Source: Terriglobales bacterium (GTDB lineage: Bacteria; Acidobacteriota; Terriglobia; Terriglobales; Acidobacteriaceae). From it: a DNA stretch of 64,000 bases. The notes below the pieces were generated by a model. The model did no database searches, had not been told where the DNA came from, and saw only the letters and a list, made by a program, of their open reading frames with translations. Position 1 is the stretch's first letter, and each line of letters opens with the position of its first letter. The DNA lies in NCBI GenBank assembly GCA_015655585.1, contig JAATEV010000024.1, forward strand, positions 1-64,000. Reading direction: 5' to 3'. Made by a program: the position numbers and the translations under genes. Below are positions 19,025-28,500 of this stretch, piece after piece.

Positions 19025-19570
19025 ATGCAAACGGATATAGGAACGCTTTATTGCGCGATAGCTTCCTTTATTGCAATTCTCGCGGCTGGCTGCGATATAA
19101 GAAGCCGCAGGATACCGAACGCACTGGTTGGTCCCGCGCTTGCGCTTGGGCTATCGCTTCATCTTGCGATGGATGGATGGCGCGGACTGCTGTCGTCGTT
19201 TGCTGCCGTATGCATTGCGGGCGGAATCTTCCTGATATTTTTTATCGCCGGTGGCATGGGTGGGGGCGATGTAAAGCTGATCGCCGCGCTGGCGTCGATC
19301 GTTGGCTTGGGCTATACGGGCTATCTTCTGGTATTCACGGCGCTGGCTGGCGGAGTGATGGGAGTAGGACTCGCGCTTCTGCATGGGCAACTGCGGCAGA
19401 CCTTCTTCAATATGTCCGCTCTCGCGAGTCATCATCGCCATCAGGGTTTGTCTCCACACCCCGACCTGAACATTAAGAATATCCATACCTTGCGTCTTCC
19501 CTATGGCGTTGCGATTGCTATTGGCAGTCTGCTGACGCTTTATCTGCATACAACCCAGGGAGGACTGTAA
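19025..19570 (+). CDS. A24 family prepilin peptidase (TadV/CpaA)
   Basis: GCDIRSRRIPNALVGPALALGLSLHLAMDGW and GGMGGGDVKLIAALASIVG (GxGDxK-type motif); ORF track extends to 18977. Confidence 0.9.
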   Translation: MQTDIGTLYCAIASFIAILAAGCDIRSRRIPNALVGPALALGLSLHLAMDGWRGLLSSFAAVCIAGGIFLIFFIAGGMGGGDVKLIAALASIVGLGYTGYLLVFTALAGGVMGVGLALLHGQLRQTFFNMSALASHHRHQGLSPHPDLNIKNIHTLRLPYGVAIAIGSLLTLYLHTTQGGL

Positions 19571-20469
19571 TGGTTCGCCGTCTTATCATTGCGCTGATCG
19601 TCGCGATCAGCATCTCGGGATTGATTACGTTCGGGATGAGCCGCAGGTTCGGCAGGCCGCATCTGCCTGCGCCGTCGAAGCTTCAGTACGTGGCTACGTC
19701 GAAGAAGATGGAAGCGGGAGAGGTGCTGAGGCTGGAGGATCTGAAGAAGATCGGCTGGCCGAGCTCGGTGCCGCTCGAAGGATCGTTCACGCGGCCGGAG
19801 GATCTGGTCGGTCGCACGCTGCTCTATCCGCTGGCGGGAAATGAGCCAATTCTGAATCAGCAGCTATCTGCTCCGGGGCTTGGTCCGGGGCTTTCGCCGA
19901 AGATTCCCGATGGGATGAGAGCGCTCTCCTTGAAGTCGGACCAGGTTGTGGGGGTCGCGGGATTTCTGCTCCCCGGCACGCATGTCGATGTTCTGGTTAC
20001 ATACCGCGCGCCGTCTTCGTCGGACCCGGTGACTGCGATTGTCTTGCAGGATGCACAGATCCTGACCGCCGGGCAGAAGATGCAGCCTGATCCTGATGGC
20101 AAGGCGACGACGGTGGATGTGGTAACAATTCTGGTCGCTCCGCAGGACGCGGAGAAGGTTGTTCTGGCCAGCGCGCAGGGAACGGTCCACTTTGTGCTGA
20201 GAAATGGATCGGACCATGCGCATCTTGATGACAAGCCGGTGCAGCTCTCCTCGCTCAATGTGTTTGCGGAGACTCGCGGCCTTCGATGCGGCGCTTCCCG
20301 ACTGTATCGAACTGTGCGCCCGCGCTCTTCGCGCCGGGCATTCGATTGTCGCGGCAATCGATATGGTGGCGGTTCAGGCTCTGGAGCCGGCGAAGACGGA
20401 GTTTACGGAGGTCTTCAAGAAGCAGAACTACGGCCTTCCCCTGCGCGATGCTCTGCTGCAGATGCTTGA
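19570..20469 (+). CDS. Flp pilus assembly protein CpaB/RcpC, C-terminus replaced by out-of-frame tadB sequence
   Basis: SAF-type region KMEAGEVLRLEDLKKIGWP...GRTLLYPLAGNEPIL; RcpC-type VVGVAGFLLPGTHVDVLV; CpaB-like only to about 20265, then a frame-shifted reading of tadB sequence (RCGASRLYRTVRPRSSRRAF...). Confidence 0.8.
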   Translation: MVRRLIIALIVAISISGLITFGMSRRFGRPHLPAPSKLQYVATSKKMEAGEVLRLEDLKKIGWPSSVPLEGSFTRPEDLVGRTLLYPLAGNEPILNQQLSAPGLGPGLSPKIPDGMRALSLKSDQVVGVAGFLLPGTHVDVLVTYRAPSSSDPVTAIVLQDAQILTAGQKMQPDPDGKATTVDVVTILVAPQDAEKVVLASAQGTVHFVLRNGSDHAHLDDKPVQLSSLNVFAETRGLRCGASRLYRTVRPRSSRRAFDCRGNRYGGGSGSGAGEDGVYGGLQEAELRPSPARCSAADA

Positions 20470-20815
20470 GCGCGTTCCGTCGATGGATTTGCAGGTGATG
20501 GTGACGGGAATTCTGGTGCAGAAGGACACGGGCGGAAACCTGGCGGAGATCTTCGACCGCATTGTTACGCTGACACGTGAGAGGCTGCGTATTCAAAGGG
20601 AGATTCGCGTCCATACTGCACAGGGAAGACTTACCGGCTGGATACTTTGCCTGTTGCCAATCGCTCTTCTTCTGCTGATGAACCTTGTCAATCCCGGCTA
20701 CTCCGGCGTCTTCTTCCACGACCCGCGAGGGAAAAAGATGGTGTATGCAGGACTAGTCCTTCTGCTGATTGGAATCTTCTCGATCCGGCAGATCGTCAAC
20801 GGGGTGGAGGTCTAG
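20204..20815 (+). CDS. TadB (T2SS F-like inner membrane protein), N-terminally truncated remnant
   Basis: From about 20270: RRLAAFDAALPDCIELCARALRAGHSIVAAIDMVA...GILVQKDTGGNLAEIFDRI...AQGRLTGWILCLLPIALLLLMNLVNPGY, the TadB C-terminal half; upstream residues are an out-of-frame reading of cpaB. Confidence 0.8.
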   Translation: MDRTMRILMTSRCSSPRSMCLRRLAAFDAALPDCIELCARALRAGHSIVAAIDMVAVQALEPAKTEFTEVFKKQNYGLPLRDALLQMLERVPSMDLQVMVTGILVQKDTGGNLAEIFDRIVTLTRERLRIQREIRVHTAQGRLTGWILCLLPIALLLLMNLVNPGYSGVFFHDPRGKKMVYAGLVLLLIGIFSIRQIVNGVEV

Positions 20816-20818
20816 AGG

Positions 20819-21721
20819 ATGCAGATACTCTTCTACACCGCGCTTGCTGTGACTGTCTTCTGTGCACTTGCGCTTCTCCTCGTCCCTATCCTCATGCGGC
20901 CTACGCGGGAGGCGCAGCGTCTTCTCGGAGTGGTTCGGAATACACGTCCGGATCAAAGAAAGATAAGTCGGCGTGAACGTGTTGAAGAGGGATTGCTTAC
21001 CGTGGCCCGCGATTTTCGCGCATGGCTGGGGATAACGGAGAGTACCAAGGTATCGGAGCTTATGGTCTCCGCGGGTATTCGCCGTGCGGAGTCTTCGGAC
21101 CTGTTTTTTGCGGCGCAGTGCCTTTTGCCGTTGCTCGGAGTCGTAGCGGGCAGCTTTGCCAGAAGCAATACTTTTTTCTGGATTACGCTCTTTGCCGCCG
21201 TTGGATATCTTCTGCCGAATACCTGGCTGAATTATAAGATCAGCCGGAGAAGAAAGAGGATATCGCGCGGTCTTCCGGATGCAATCGATCTTCTGGTGAT
21301 CTGCGTCGACGCAGGGCTGGGGCTCGATCAGGCTCTGCTGCGGGTAAGCGCGGAGATTGCGCTGAACCATCCCGATATTCAGGAAGAGTTCAACCGCGTG
21401 AACCTAGAGCAGCGCGCTGGAGTGTCGCGTCTGGAGGCCTTCCAGAATCTGGCGAACCGGACGAAGATTCCCGAGTTTGCAACCTTCGTCAGTATGTTGA
21501 CGCAGACTGACCGCTTTGGAACCCCGATCGTAAAGGCGCTAGGCCGCTACTCGGATGATCTTCGGCTGAAACGCAGGCAGAGCGCGGAGGAGGCAGCCGC
21601 AAAGACAAAGATAAAGATCGTATTCCCGCTCGTGTTCTGTATCTTCCCCTGTCTGTTTATTGTGTTGCTTGGCCCCGCCATTCTTAGCATTATCAGCACG
21701 CTTGGAGGACTTGGAAAGTAA
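20819..21721 (+). CDS. TadC (T2SS F family protein)
   Basis: 300 aa; LPDAIDLLVICVDAGLGLDQALLRVSAEI...FATFVSMLTQTDRFGTPIVKAL; C-terminal TM. Confidence 0.9.
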   Translation: MQILFYTALAVTVFCALALLLVPILMRPTREAQRLLGVVRNTRPDQRKISRRERVEEGLLTVARDFRAWLGITESTKVSELMVSAGIRRAESSDLFFAAQCLLPLLGVVAGSFARSNTFFWITLFAAVGYLLPNTWLNYKISRRRKRISRGLPDAIDLLVICVDAGLGLDQALLRVSAEIALNHPDIQEEFNRVNLEQRAGVSRLEAFQNLANRTKIPEFATFVSMLTQTDRFGTPIVKALGRYSDDLRLKRRQSAEEAAAKTKIKIVFPLVFCIFPCLFIVLLGPAILSIISTLGGLGK

Positions 21722-21800
21722 CCCGGACTATCGATCCTGACTAACTCGATAGATAAATAAAATGCTGTAATTAACCTGATGGAAAGAAGGAGATAGCGTC

Positions 21801-21896
21801 ATGGAAACCACAACTCTTGTTCGTATCGTCGCAGGTGTACTGGCAGTCGCTGTACTTGCTCTGATCGTTTACCGCAGAAAGAACCATTCGGTTTAA
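21801..21896 (+). CDS. 31-aa small membrane protein in tad locus
   Basis: METTTLVRIVAGVLAVAVLALIVYRRKNHSV*, ATG with upstream purine-rich SD (GAAAGAAGGAG); single TM plus basic tail; not in ORF track (too short). Confidence 0.55.
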   Translation: METTTLVRIVAGVLAVAVLALIVYRRKNHSV

Positions 21897-21922
21897 CCGC
21901 CGTTCGAGAGTACGAGAAGACG

Positions 21923-22291
21923 ATGCGCACGATAAGGATCATGGACGAGACTCGCGCCAGCGTGATCGGCGACCACGTCGAGGTGGCCGAGACATCGTTG
22001 CGGCGGCTCGTCGGTCTTCTTGGTCGGCGCGGCATCGAGCCGGGAGGGGGGCTGTGGATCAGGCCCTCCTCCGGTATTCATACTTTCGGTATGTCGTTTC
22101 CGATCGATGTAATCGGACTGGATAAGGAGCTGAACGTAGTCCGGCTCTGGAACCGCATCGTGCCGTATCGCATCACCGCGCTCAGTTGGAGAATGTGCAG
22201 TGCGCTGGAACTTCCCGCCGGACGCATCGCTGAAGCAGGCGTGCAGCTTGGGGATCGACTTCGCGTGGTTCCGGGAGCAAGCCATGAGTAG
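21923..22291 (+). CDS. DUF192 family protein
   Basis: 122 aa; GLLGRRGIEPGGGLWIRPSSGIHTFGMSFPIDVIGLDKELNVVRLWNRIVPYRI. Confidence 0.88.
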   Translation: MRTIRIMDETRASVIGDHVEVAETSLRRLVGLLGRRGIEPGGGLWIRPSSGIHTFGMSFPIDVIGLDKELNVVRLWNRIVPYRITALSWRMCSALELPAGRIAEAGVQLGDRLRVVPGASHE

Positions 22292-23690
22292 GCTGCGGAT
22301 ACTTAGGGATGAAAGCGGCCAGGCCGTCATCGTCGTTGCGCTCTGCATGGTCGCACTGATGGGTTTCTTAGGGCTCGCCATCGATGTTGGCGTGCTGCGC
22401 TATGCGAAGCAGAATCTCCAGACCGCGGCCGATGCGGCGGCCCTTGCCGCGGGTATGGAGATACGTGTGTGCGGCTCACAGCCGAACTGTCCTGCGATGC
22501 AGGCGGCAGCACAGAAGGCGCTGGATGAAAATGGGCTGACGGGAAGCACGTTGATGACCGGCTGCGGCTCTTCCCCCGGAAGCGGTCTCACCTTGCAGAT
22601 CAACGATCCTCCCTGCGAGCTTGGAGCCGCAGATCCAAATACCGGACGAACAAATTTTGTCGAGGCGGTTGTGTCCCGCCGCGAACAGACTTACTTTGCG
22701 CGTTTTCTGGGTATCAATAACGTGATGCTCTCTGCGCGCGCCGAAGCGTCCAGAAATCCGAATGCACCCTGTATCTATGCTCTCGATCCCACCGGAGCAG
22801 GAGCTATCTCGGTCCTTGCGGCGGTCGGTCTGCAATCGAAGTGCGGCATCGTCGACGAATCGAACTCATCGGCGGCGCTCACATGCCTCGTCGGTCTGCT
22901 TGTCTCCGCACCCAAAATCGATGTTACCGGCGGCACCGCCGGGCTTTTGTGCGGCTCGACTCCTCCGCCCAGAACTCATGTCCCTGTGCCTGTCCCCGCA
23001 GACCCGCTTGCCTATCTTCCGCCGCCTCCCCATGCGAGCGATCCCTGCCCATCGAGTCCCGCTTCCGGTAATTCATATTCTGGCTCATCGCAGCAAGTGA
23101 ATGTTGGTCTCCTGGGCAACTATGTATTCAATCAGGGGATTTATTGCGGAGGGATCAGTATCACTGCGGCAGTCTTGATGAATGTAACGTTCAACCCTGG
23201 CATCTATATTCTGCGACAGGGACCAGGAGGGTTCCTGAATCTGAGTACGACCGGCGGCTTCAGTATTACGATCAGCGCTCTCTCCTCGATTACTGGTAAT
23301 GGGGTCCTCTTCTACAACCAGGGGTCAGCAGGAAACATCCCGGGGCAAGCAGGAGGTTTTTCGATCACGGCTCCGCTGTTGAGCAACATAAGCTTGTCGG
23401 CGGCGACAAGTGGAGAGTATGGAGGCGTCCTATTTATGCAGGCTCCGCAGAATACCTCGCCCGGGAGCTTTAATGCGAACCTCCCGCTAGGCAGCAAGCT
23501 GGAAGGAGCGATCTATCTTCCCAATGCGTCGGTTAGCTATGGAATCTCCGCCATATCATCCGCCTACAACATACTTGTCGCAAAGGACATTAACTTCGAT
23601 GTCCCGGTTCTCAGCAGGTTTGGCAATAACTACGCCACGCTGGAGAATGGTTCTCCTCTGAACGGAGACGATGCGGTGCTTGTGCAGTAA
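22284..23690 (+). CDS. TadG/TadE-like pilus assembly protein (putative Flp pilus-assembly TadG N-terminal domain)
   Basis: DESGQAVIVVALCMVALMGFLGLAIDVGVLRYAKQNLQTAADAAALAAG; ATG at 22284 overlaps the DUF192 stop; ORF track starts earlier at 22200. Confidence 0.85.
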   Translation: MSRLRILRDESGQAVIVVALCMVALMGFLGLAIDVGVLRYAKQNLQTAADAAALAAGMEIRVCGSQPNCPAMQAAAQKALDENGLTGSTLMTGCGSSPGSGLTLQINDPPCELGAADPNTGRTNFVEAVVSRREQTYFARFLGINNVMLSARAEASRNPNAPCIYALDPTGAGAISVLAAVGLQSKCGIVDESNSSAALTCLVGLLVSAPKIDVTGGTAGLLCGSTPPPRTHVPVPVPADPLAYLPPPPHASDPCPSSPASGNSYSGSSQQVNVGLLGNYVFNQGIYCGGISITAAVLMNVTFNPGIYILRQGPGGFLNLSTTGGFSITISALSSITGNGVLFYNQGSAGNIPGQAGGFSITAPLLSNISLSAATSGEYGGVLFMQAPQNTSPGSFNANLPLGSKLEGAIYLPNASVSYGISAISSAYNILVAKDINFDVPVLSRFGNNYATLENGSPLNGDDAVLVQ

Positions 23691-23718
23691 GCCGTTCGAA
23701 GAAAGGAGATCGACATCA

Positions 23719-24168
23719 ATGCTATCGAGAGGAATACGCCGCAGGAGGGAAGAGGATGGCACCAGCATTCTTGAGACGGCGCTCGTGCTGCCTGTCCTGC
23801 TGCTGATGCTGGTAGGCGCAGTCGATCTAGGGCGAGCCTATTACACGGCGATCGAGGTAAACTCGGCGGCACACGCGGGCGCTATGTACGGCTCGCAAAA
23901 CGCCTCGGATGTGGCAGGGATGATTACTGCCGCGAATGCCGAGGCTCCCGATGTAGCTGGTCTGACTCCGACAGCAATGTATGGATGCGAATGTTCGGAC
24001 GGTTCAGGGATTTCGCCATCCTGCAGCTCGACACCCTCGTGTCCGTATAACACGGTGTACTACGTCGAGGTGGATACGACCGCCACCTATACGCCTCTCC
24101 TGTCGCTCTCCGGTGTCTTTGGCCCATTGAACCTTAAGTCCTCGGCGCGCATGAGGGCTACTTATTAG
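23719..24168 (+). CDS. TadE-like pseudopilin/pilus assembly protein
   Basis: EEDGTSILETALVLPVLLLMLVGAVDLGRAYYTAIEVNSAAHAGAMYG; SD AAAGGAG before ATG 23719. Confidence 0.85.
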   Translation: MLSRGIRRRREEDGTSILETALVLPVLLLMLVGAVDLGRAYYTAIEVNSAAHAGAMYGSQNASDVAGMITAANAEAPDVAGLTPTAMYGCECSDGSGISPSCSSTPSCPYNTVYYVEVDTTATYTPLLSLSGVFGPLNLKSSARMRATY

Positions 24169-24188
24169 ATCCAGGTCAGGAGGCTCGT

Positions 24189-24677
24189 ATGAGATTGAGA
24201 GATAGGCAACTCCTGTCGGCCGAAGGCGGAAGCACGATCATCGAGTTCGCCATGAGCCTTGTGGTGTTGCTCACCTTCATGTTTGGGATCTTCGACTGCT
24301 CGCTGCTGCTCTATGCCAACCACTACGTTACCAATGCCGCCCGGGACGCGGCCCGATACGCCATGGTGCGAGGCTCAACCTGGGGCGTCGCCTGTGCTAC
24401 TCCTGCCAGTTTTTCATGTACTGCGACAGGCCCCAATGTGACGAGCTATGTACAGAGCTCCATTTCTCCGATGATCGATGCCAGCCAGCTTACAGTAACT
24501 ACAGACTGGCTCCCTACGACCCCGGCAGGTGGCGCCTGCAATAACGTTTCGGGGAACAACAGTCCGACGTGCACGGTTCGTGTGAAGGTCAACTACACGT
24601 TCCACTTTCTTCTTCCATTTTTACCTGCGGACGCTCTTACCCTGAGCAGCACTTCAGTCACTGCCATTTTGCAATAA
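24189..24677 (+). CDS. TadE/TadF-like protein
   Basis: EGGSTIIEFAMSLVVLLTFMFGIFDCSLLLYANHYVTNAARDAARYAMVRG. Confidence 0.87.
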   Translation: MRLRDRQLLSAEGGSTIIEFAMSLVVLLTFMFGIFDCSLLLYANHYVTNAARDAARYAMVRGSTWGVACATPASFSCTATGPNVTSYVQSSISPMIDASQLTVTTDWLPTTPAGGACNNVSGNNSPTCTVRVKVNYTFHFLLPFLPADALTLSSTSVTAILQ

Positions 24678-24702
24678 AGGTTCGAGCGTCCGAGGAGTCG
24701 GA

Positions 24703-24936
24703 TCAGGCAAGCTTTCCGAACTGGAAACTCGGGCGCAGGATGCGCGCATTCTTCAACCGCATCTGTTCCGACGCCAGGGACGTTTGCTCCATCCTGGTTA
24801 TCTTTTCAGAGACCGCAAGGCTGATGAAGTGATTGAGCGAGATCCCTTCTACATGCGCCAGATCATTTGCCTGCTGGCGGATCGAAGGGCATAGGCGAAG
24901 GGGAAAGCTCTGTTGCCGCTTGTACTCTTGGCTCAC
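24703..24936 (-). CDS. HicB/CopG-like ribbon-helix-helix protein (orphan)
   Basis: 77 aa; QQSFPLRLCPSIRQQANDLAHVEGISLNHFISLAVSEKITRME fits the RHH signature of HicB-type antitoxins; no toxin gene adjacent. Confidence 0.75.
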   Translation of the reverse strand: MSQEYKRQQSFPLRLCPSIRQQANDLAHVEGISLNHFISLAVSEKITRMEQTSLASEQMRLKNARILRPSFQFGKLA

Positions 24937-25526
24937 TTAAAACTCCTCTATTTGGTTGGCCAACTTTTGCAAAGTTTGAATTACCAAAAAACAATTAGCA
25001 ACATAAAAAGTTACTTTTTTCGAATCTCCCCATCCTGTTTCCCGGAATGGAATTTGTGTAATTGCATTTAGTGATTACCTATGGGGCATAAGGAACTTAC
25101 ATCCATGATCCGGTCGAAGTATCGATCTATACCAAGAGGTAAGTGACGCTCTTACGGGCATTTCGTCGTGATATCAGAAGTGATGTCAATCGGCGGGTTT
25201 ATTTCTCCCCACTCAACTCAGACCTGTTTTTCGACGATATAAAAGGAAAACCGTAAGAGCGGATTTCTTCGGTTACTTTTGTAATTTTTATCTGTTTTCC
25301 GCAGGGTCTGGGGGAGTTATGCCGAAAGGTCGCAACGTTTTCGCAAAGTGAAGATACGCACAGCCTGCTTCCGAATCTTCTTGTGGCTATGCCTGCTCCC
25401 TCCCGCGACTCCATCAAGCTCTATCCTGTGCCGGCATTGCTCCGGCGATTCGTTCCACATCACATCCTTCCTTCGTACCGATTCCAAACTGCTGTCATTC
25501 GCAACATGAACTCCCAGGAGCTTTCT

Positions 25527-28500
25527 ATGTCAACGCCACTGATCGACTCTCTTCATTCGCAAAATCGCAGCCATATGACTGTGGATCATGACAGCCTGCC
25601 TGTGGTTTCGAAGCACCCTGCTCATGCAGGCAAAGTGATCTTTCTCATGTTTCTCGCGGCCTGGACCATGCTGATCGCGGGATGCGGCACCGGAGGATAC
25701 GCAGGCGGCGGCATCAACGGGCTGTCGAGCTCGGCGGTGATCCTCGACGCCGGCCAGTCGTTCATCGAGACGTCTAAGCTCTCGGGTTCGCCGACTGTTA
25801 CCTGGTCGCTCACCGGTGGCTCCTGCAGCGGCAATAGTTGCGGAACGCTTTCAAGCACCACTGGCGCCTCGGTGACGTACACCGCGCCTGCAAACATCAC
25901 TGGGCAGATGTCGGTCACGCTCACCGGAGCGGTCTCCGGCACGGGTAGCTCCAGCGCAGTCAGCATTACGGTCAATCCCGATCCGGCGATCACCGGCACG
26001 GCGGCCTCTGGAACTGTTGGAGTTACATATTCCTACAAGTTCACTTCCTCTGGTGGCACAGCTCCTCTCAAGTGGAGCATCGCCAGCGGCACGCTTCCTG
26101 ACGGTCTCAGCTTCGATGCCTCCACCGGCATCGTATCCGGCACGCCGACCACGATCGGCACGTCGAAGTTCACCTTGCAGCTCACGGATGCGAGCAATGT
26201 TCCGTATACCGTGACCTCGTCTCAATCCATCACGATCGCTGCGGTTGGAGCGAGCCTTTCTGTTGCCCCGGGGAATCCTCCTGCGGGAACGGTCGGCTCC
26301 GCTTATACGACTACACTCCAGGCTGCCGGAGGTGCGTCGCCCTACACGTGGAGCATCATTTCGGGAGCGCTTCCGGCAGGACTCTCCCTCGATCCCGCCA
26401 CGGGCGTCATCTCTGGAATACCAACTACACAGGGGAGCTTCCCCTTTACGGCGCAGGTGCAGGATTCCACCGGCGCGACGACGAGCGCGAGCTTGAGTAT
26501 CGCGGTCAATGCGGCTTCCAGCGCGCTTACAGTTACGCAGACGAATCTTCCCGGCGCGACCGTGGGCACACCGTATAACACGACCATTGGAGCTACGGGT
26601 GGCACCGCACCCTACAACTGCTCGGTCACGGATGGAACGCTCCCCGCAGGTATTACCCTTACGGGCTGCACTCTCTCCGGCACGCCGACGACGGCAGGGA
26701 CATCGACGTTCACGGTGACTGTCACCGACTCCGGCAATCCTCCGGGAACCGCCAGTTCTCCCGAAACCATTACCGTCGCTCCAGCCTCTTCGACGCCGAT
26801 TGTTCTGTCGCTCGGTCTCATTCCACCTGGAACCGTGGGCGTACCGTATAGCGCGCCGATAGGAGTCACAGGCGGTACCGCGCCCTACTCCTGCTCGGTA
26901 ACGGGCACGCTCCCCGCTGGCATTACCCTCACGGGCTGCACTCTCTCCGGTACGCCGACGACGGCAGGATCATCGACGTTCACGGTTTCAGTCACCGACT
27001 CCAGTAATCCTCCTGGAACCTCCAGCTCTCCTGTCACCCTCGCCATCAATCCGGCGCAGCTCTCGCTGACGTCCCCCACTCTCCCGGCAGGAACTGTGGG
27101 TTCGCCGTATAGCGCGCCGATTGGAGCTACGGGCGGCACCTCGCCTTACTCCTGCGCGATTACAAGCGGCACGTTCCCCGCTGGGCTTACGCTTACGGGT
27201 TGCACGGTCAGCGGTACGCCAACCACTGCCGGCACCTCGAACGTAACGGTTCAGGTGACGGACAGCGGGAATCCCGCCCAGTCCGCTACCGGACCTGTCA
27301 GCCTCACTATCGCTCCTGCGCCGCTTACGCTCGCGGTTAGCTCTCTTCCAAACGGAACTCAGGGCTCGCCGTACAGTGCGTCAATCGGAGCTACGGGCGG
27401 CACCTCGCCTTACTCCTGCGCGATTACAAGCGGCACGCTCCCTGCTGGGCTTACGCTTACGGGCTGCACGGTCAGCGGCACGCCGACCAGCGCCGGTACT
27501 TCAAACCTGACGGTCAGGGTGACGGACAGCAGCAATCCTGCCGCGTCGACCTCCGGGCCTGTCAGCCTCACCATCACTCCGCCGCCGCTTACGCTCGCGG
27601 TTAGCTCTCTTCCGAACGGAACTCAGGGCTCGCCGTACAGCGCGTCGATTGGAGCTACCGGCGGTACTTCTCCTTACTCTTGCTCCATCGCAAGCGGCGC
27701 ACTACCGGCGGGGCTTACTCTTACGGGTTGCACGGTCAGCGGCACGCCAACCGTTGCCGGAACGTCGAACCTGACAGTCAAGGTGATAGACAGCAGCAAT
27801 CCTGCCGCGTCGACCACCGGGCCTATCAGTCTCGTCATCGCCCCGGCTACTGGGACGCTCACGCTGACTTCGCCGCCGGCTGCAACCGTGAACGTCTCCT
27901 ACTCCGGCCCGATTGGAGTCAGCGGCGGTACCTCACCCTATAGCTGCTCGCTGGTCTCCGGCACGCTCCCCGCTGGGCTTTCGCTCACGGGCTGCACGGT
28001 CACGGGGACGCCGACCACTGCGGGTTCCACCAGCATCATGGTCAAGGCTACAGACTCCAGTCTGCCGACGGCCGTCACCACTACGGCCCCGGTTACGGTT
28101 ACAGTTTCACCCGCTGGAACTCTGACGTTGGCCCCGCTGCCAAATGCAACCGTCTCGACTCCATATTCTGAAGTTATTGGAGTCTCTGGCGGCACCGGAC
28201 CCTATAACTGCACGGTTACGGGAACTCTGCCCGCCGGTCTGCACGCCACGGGCTGCACGATCTCCGGTACGCCGACCACCGCAGGAACCAGCAGCTTCAG
28301 CGTGACGGCGACCGATTCCAGCTCTCCGACGGCTATAACCACAACCGGGCCGGTTAGTCTCACGGTCTCGCCTGTATCAACTCTCACTCTCGACGGATCG
28401 CTTCCGAACGCGATCCTCGGTCAACCCTACACGCAGACCCTGAACGCCACGGGAGGCGTAACACCCTACGTCTACAGCGTCACGGCTGGCACTCTGCCCG

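Noticed and set aside
20204-20469. Single frameshift or sequencing error explaining the two overlapping cpaB/tadB frames
   Set aside because: A frameshift would keep one protein family on both sides; here the two sides belong to different genes normally separated by several genes
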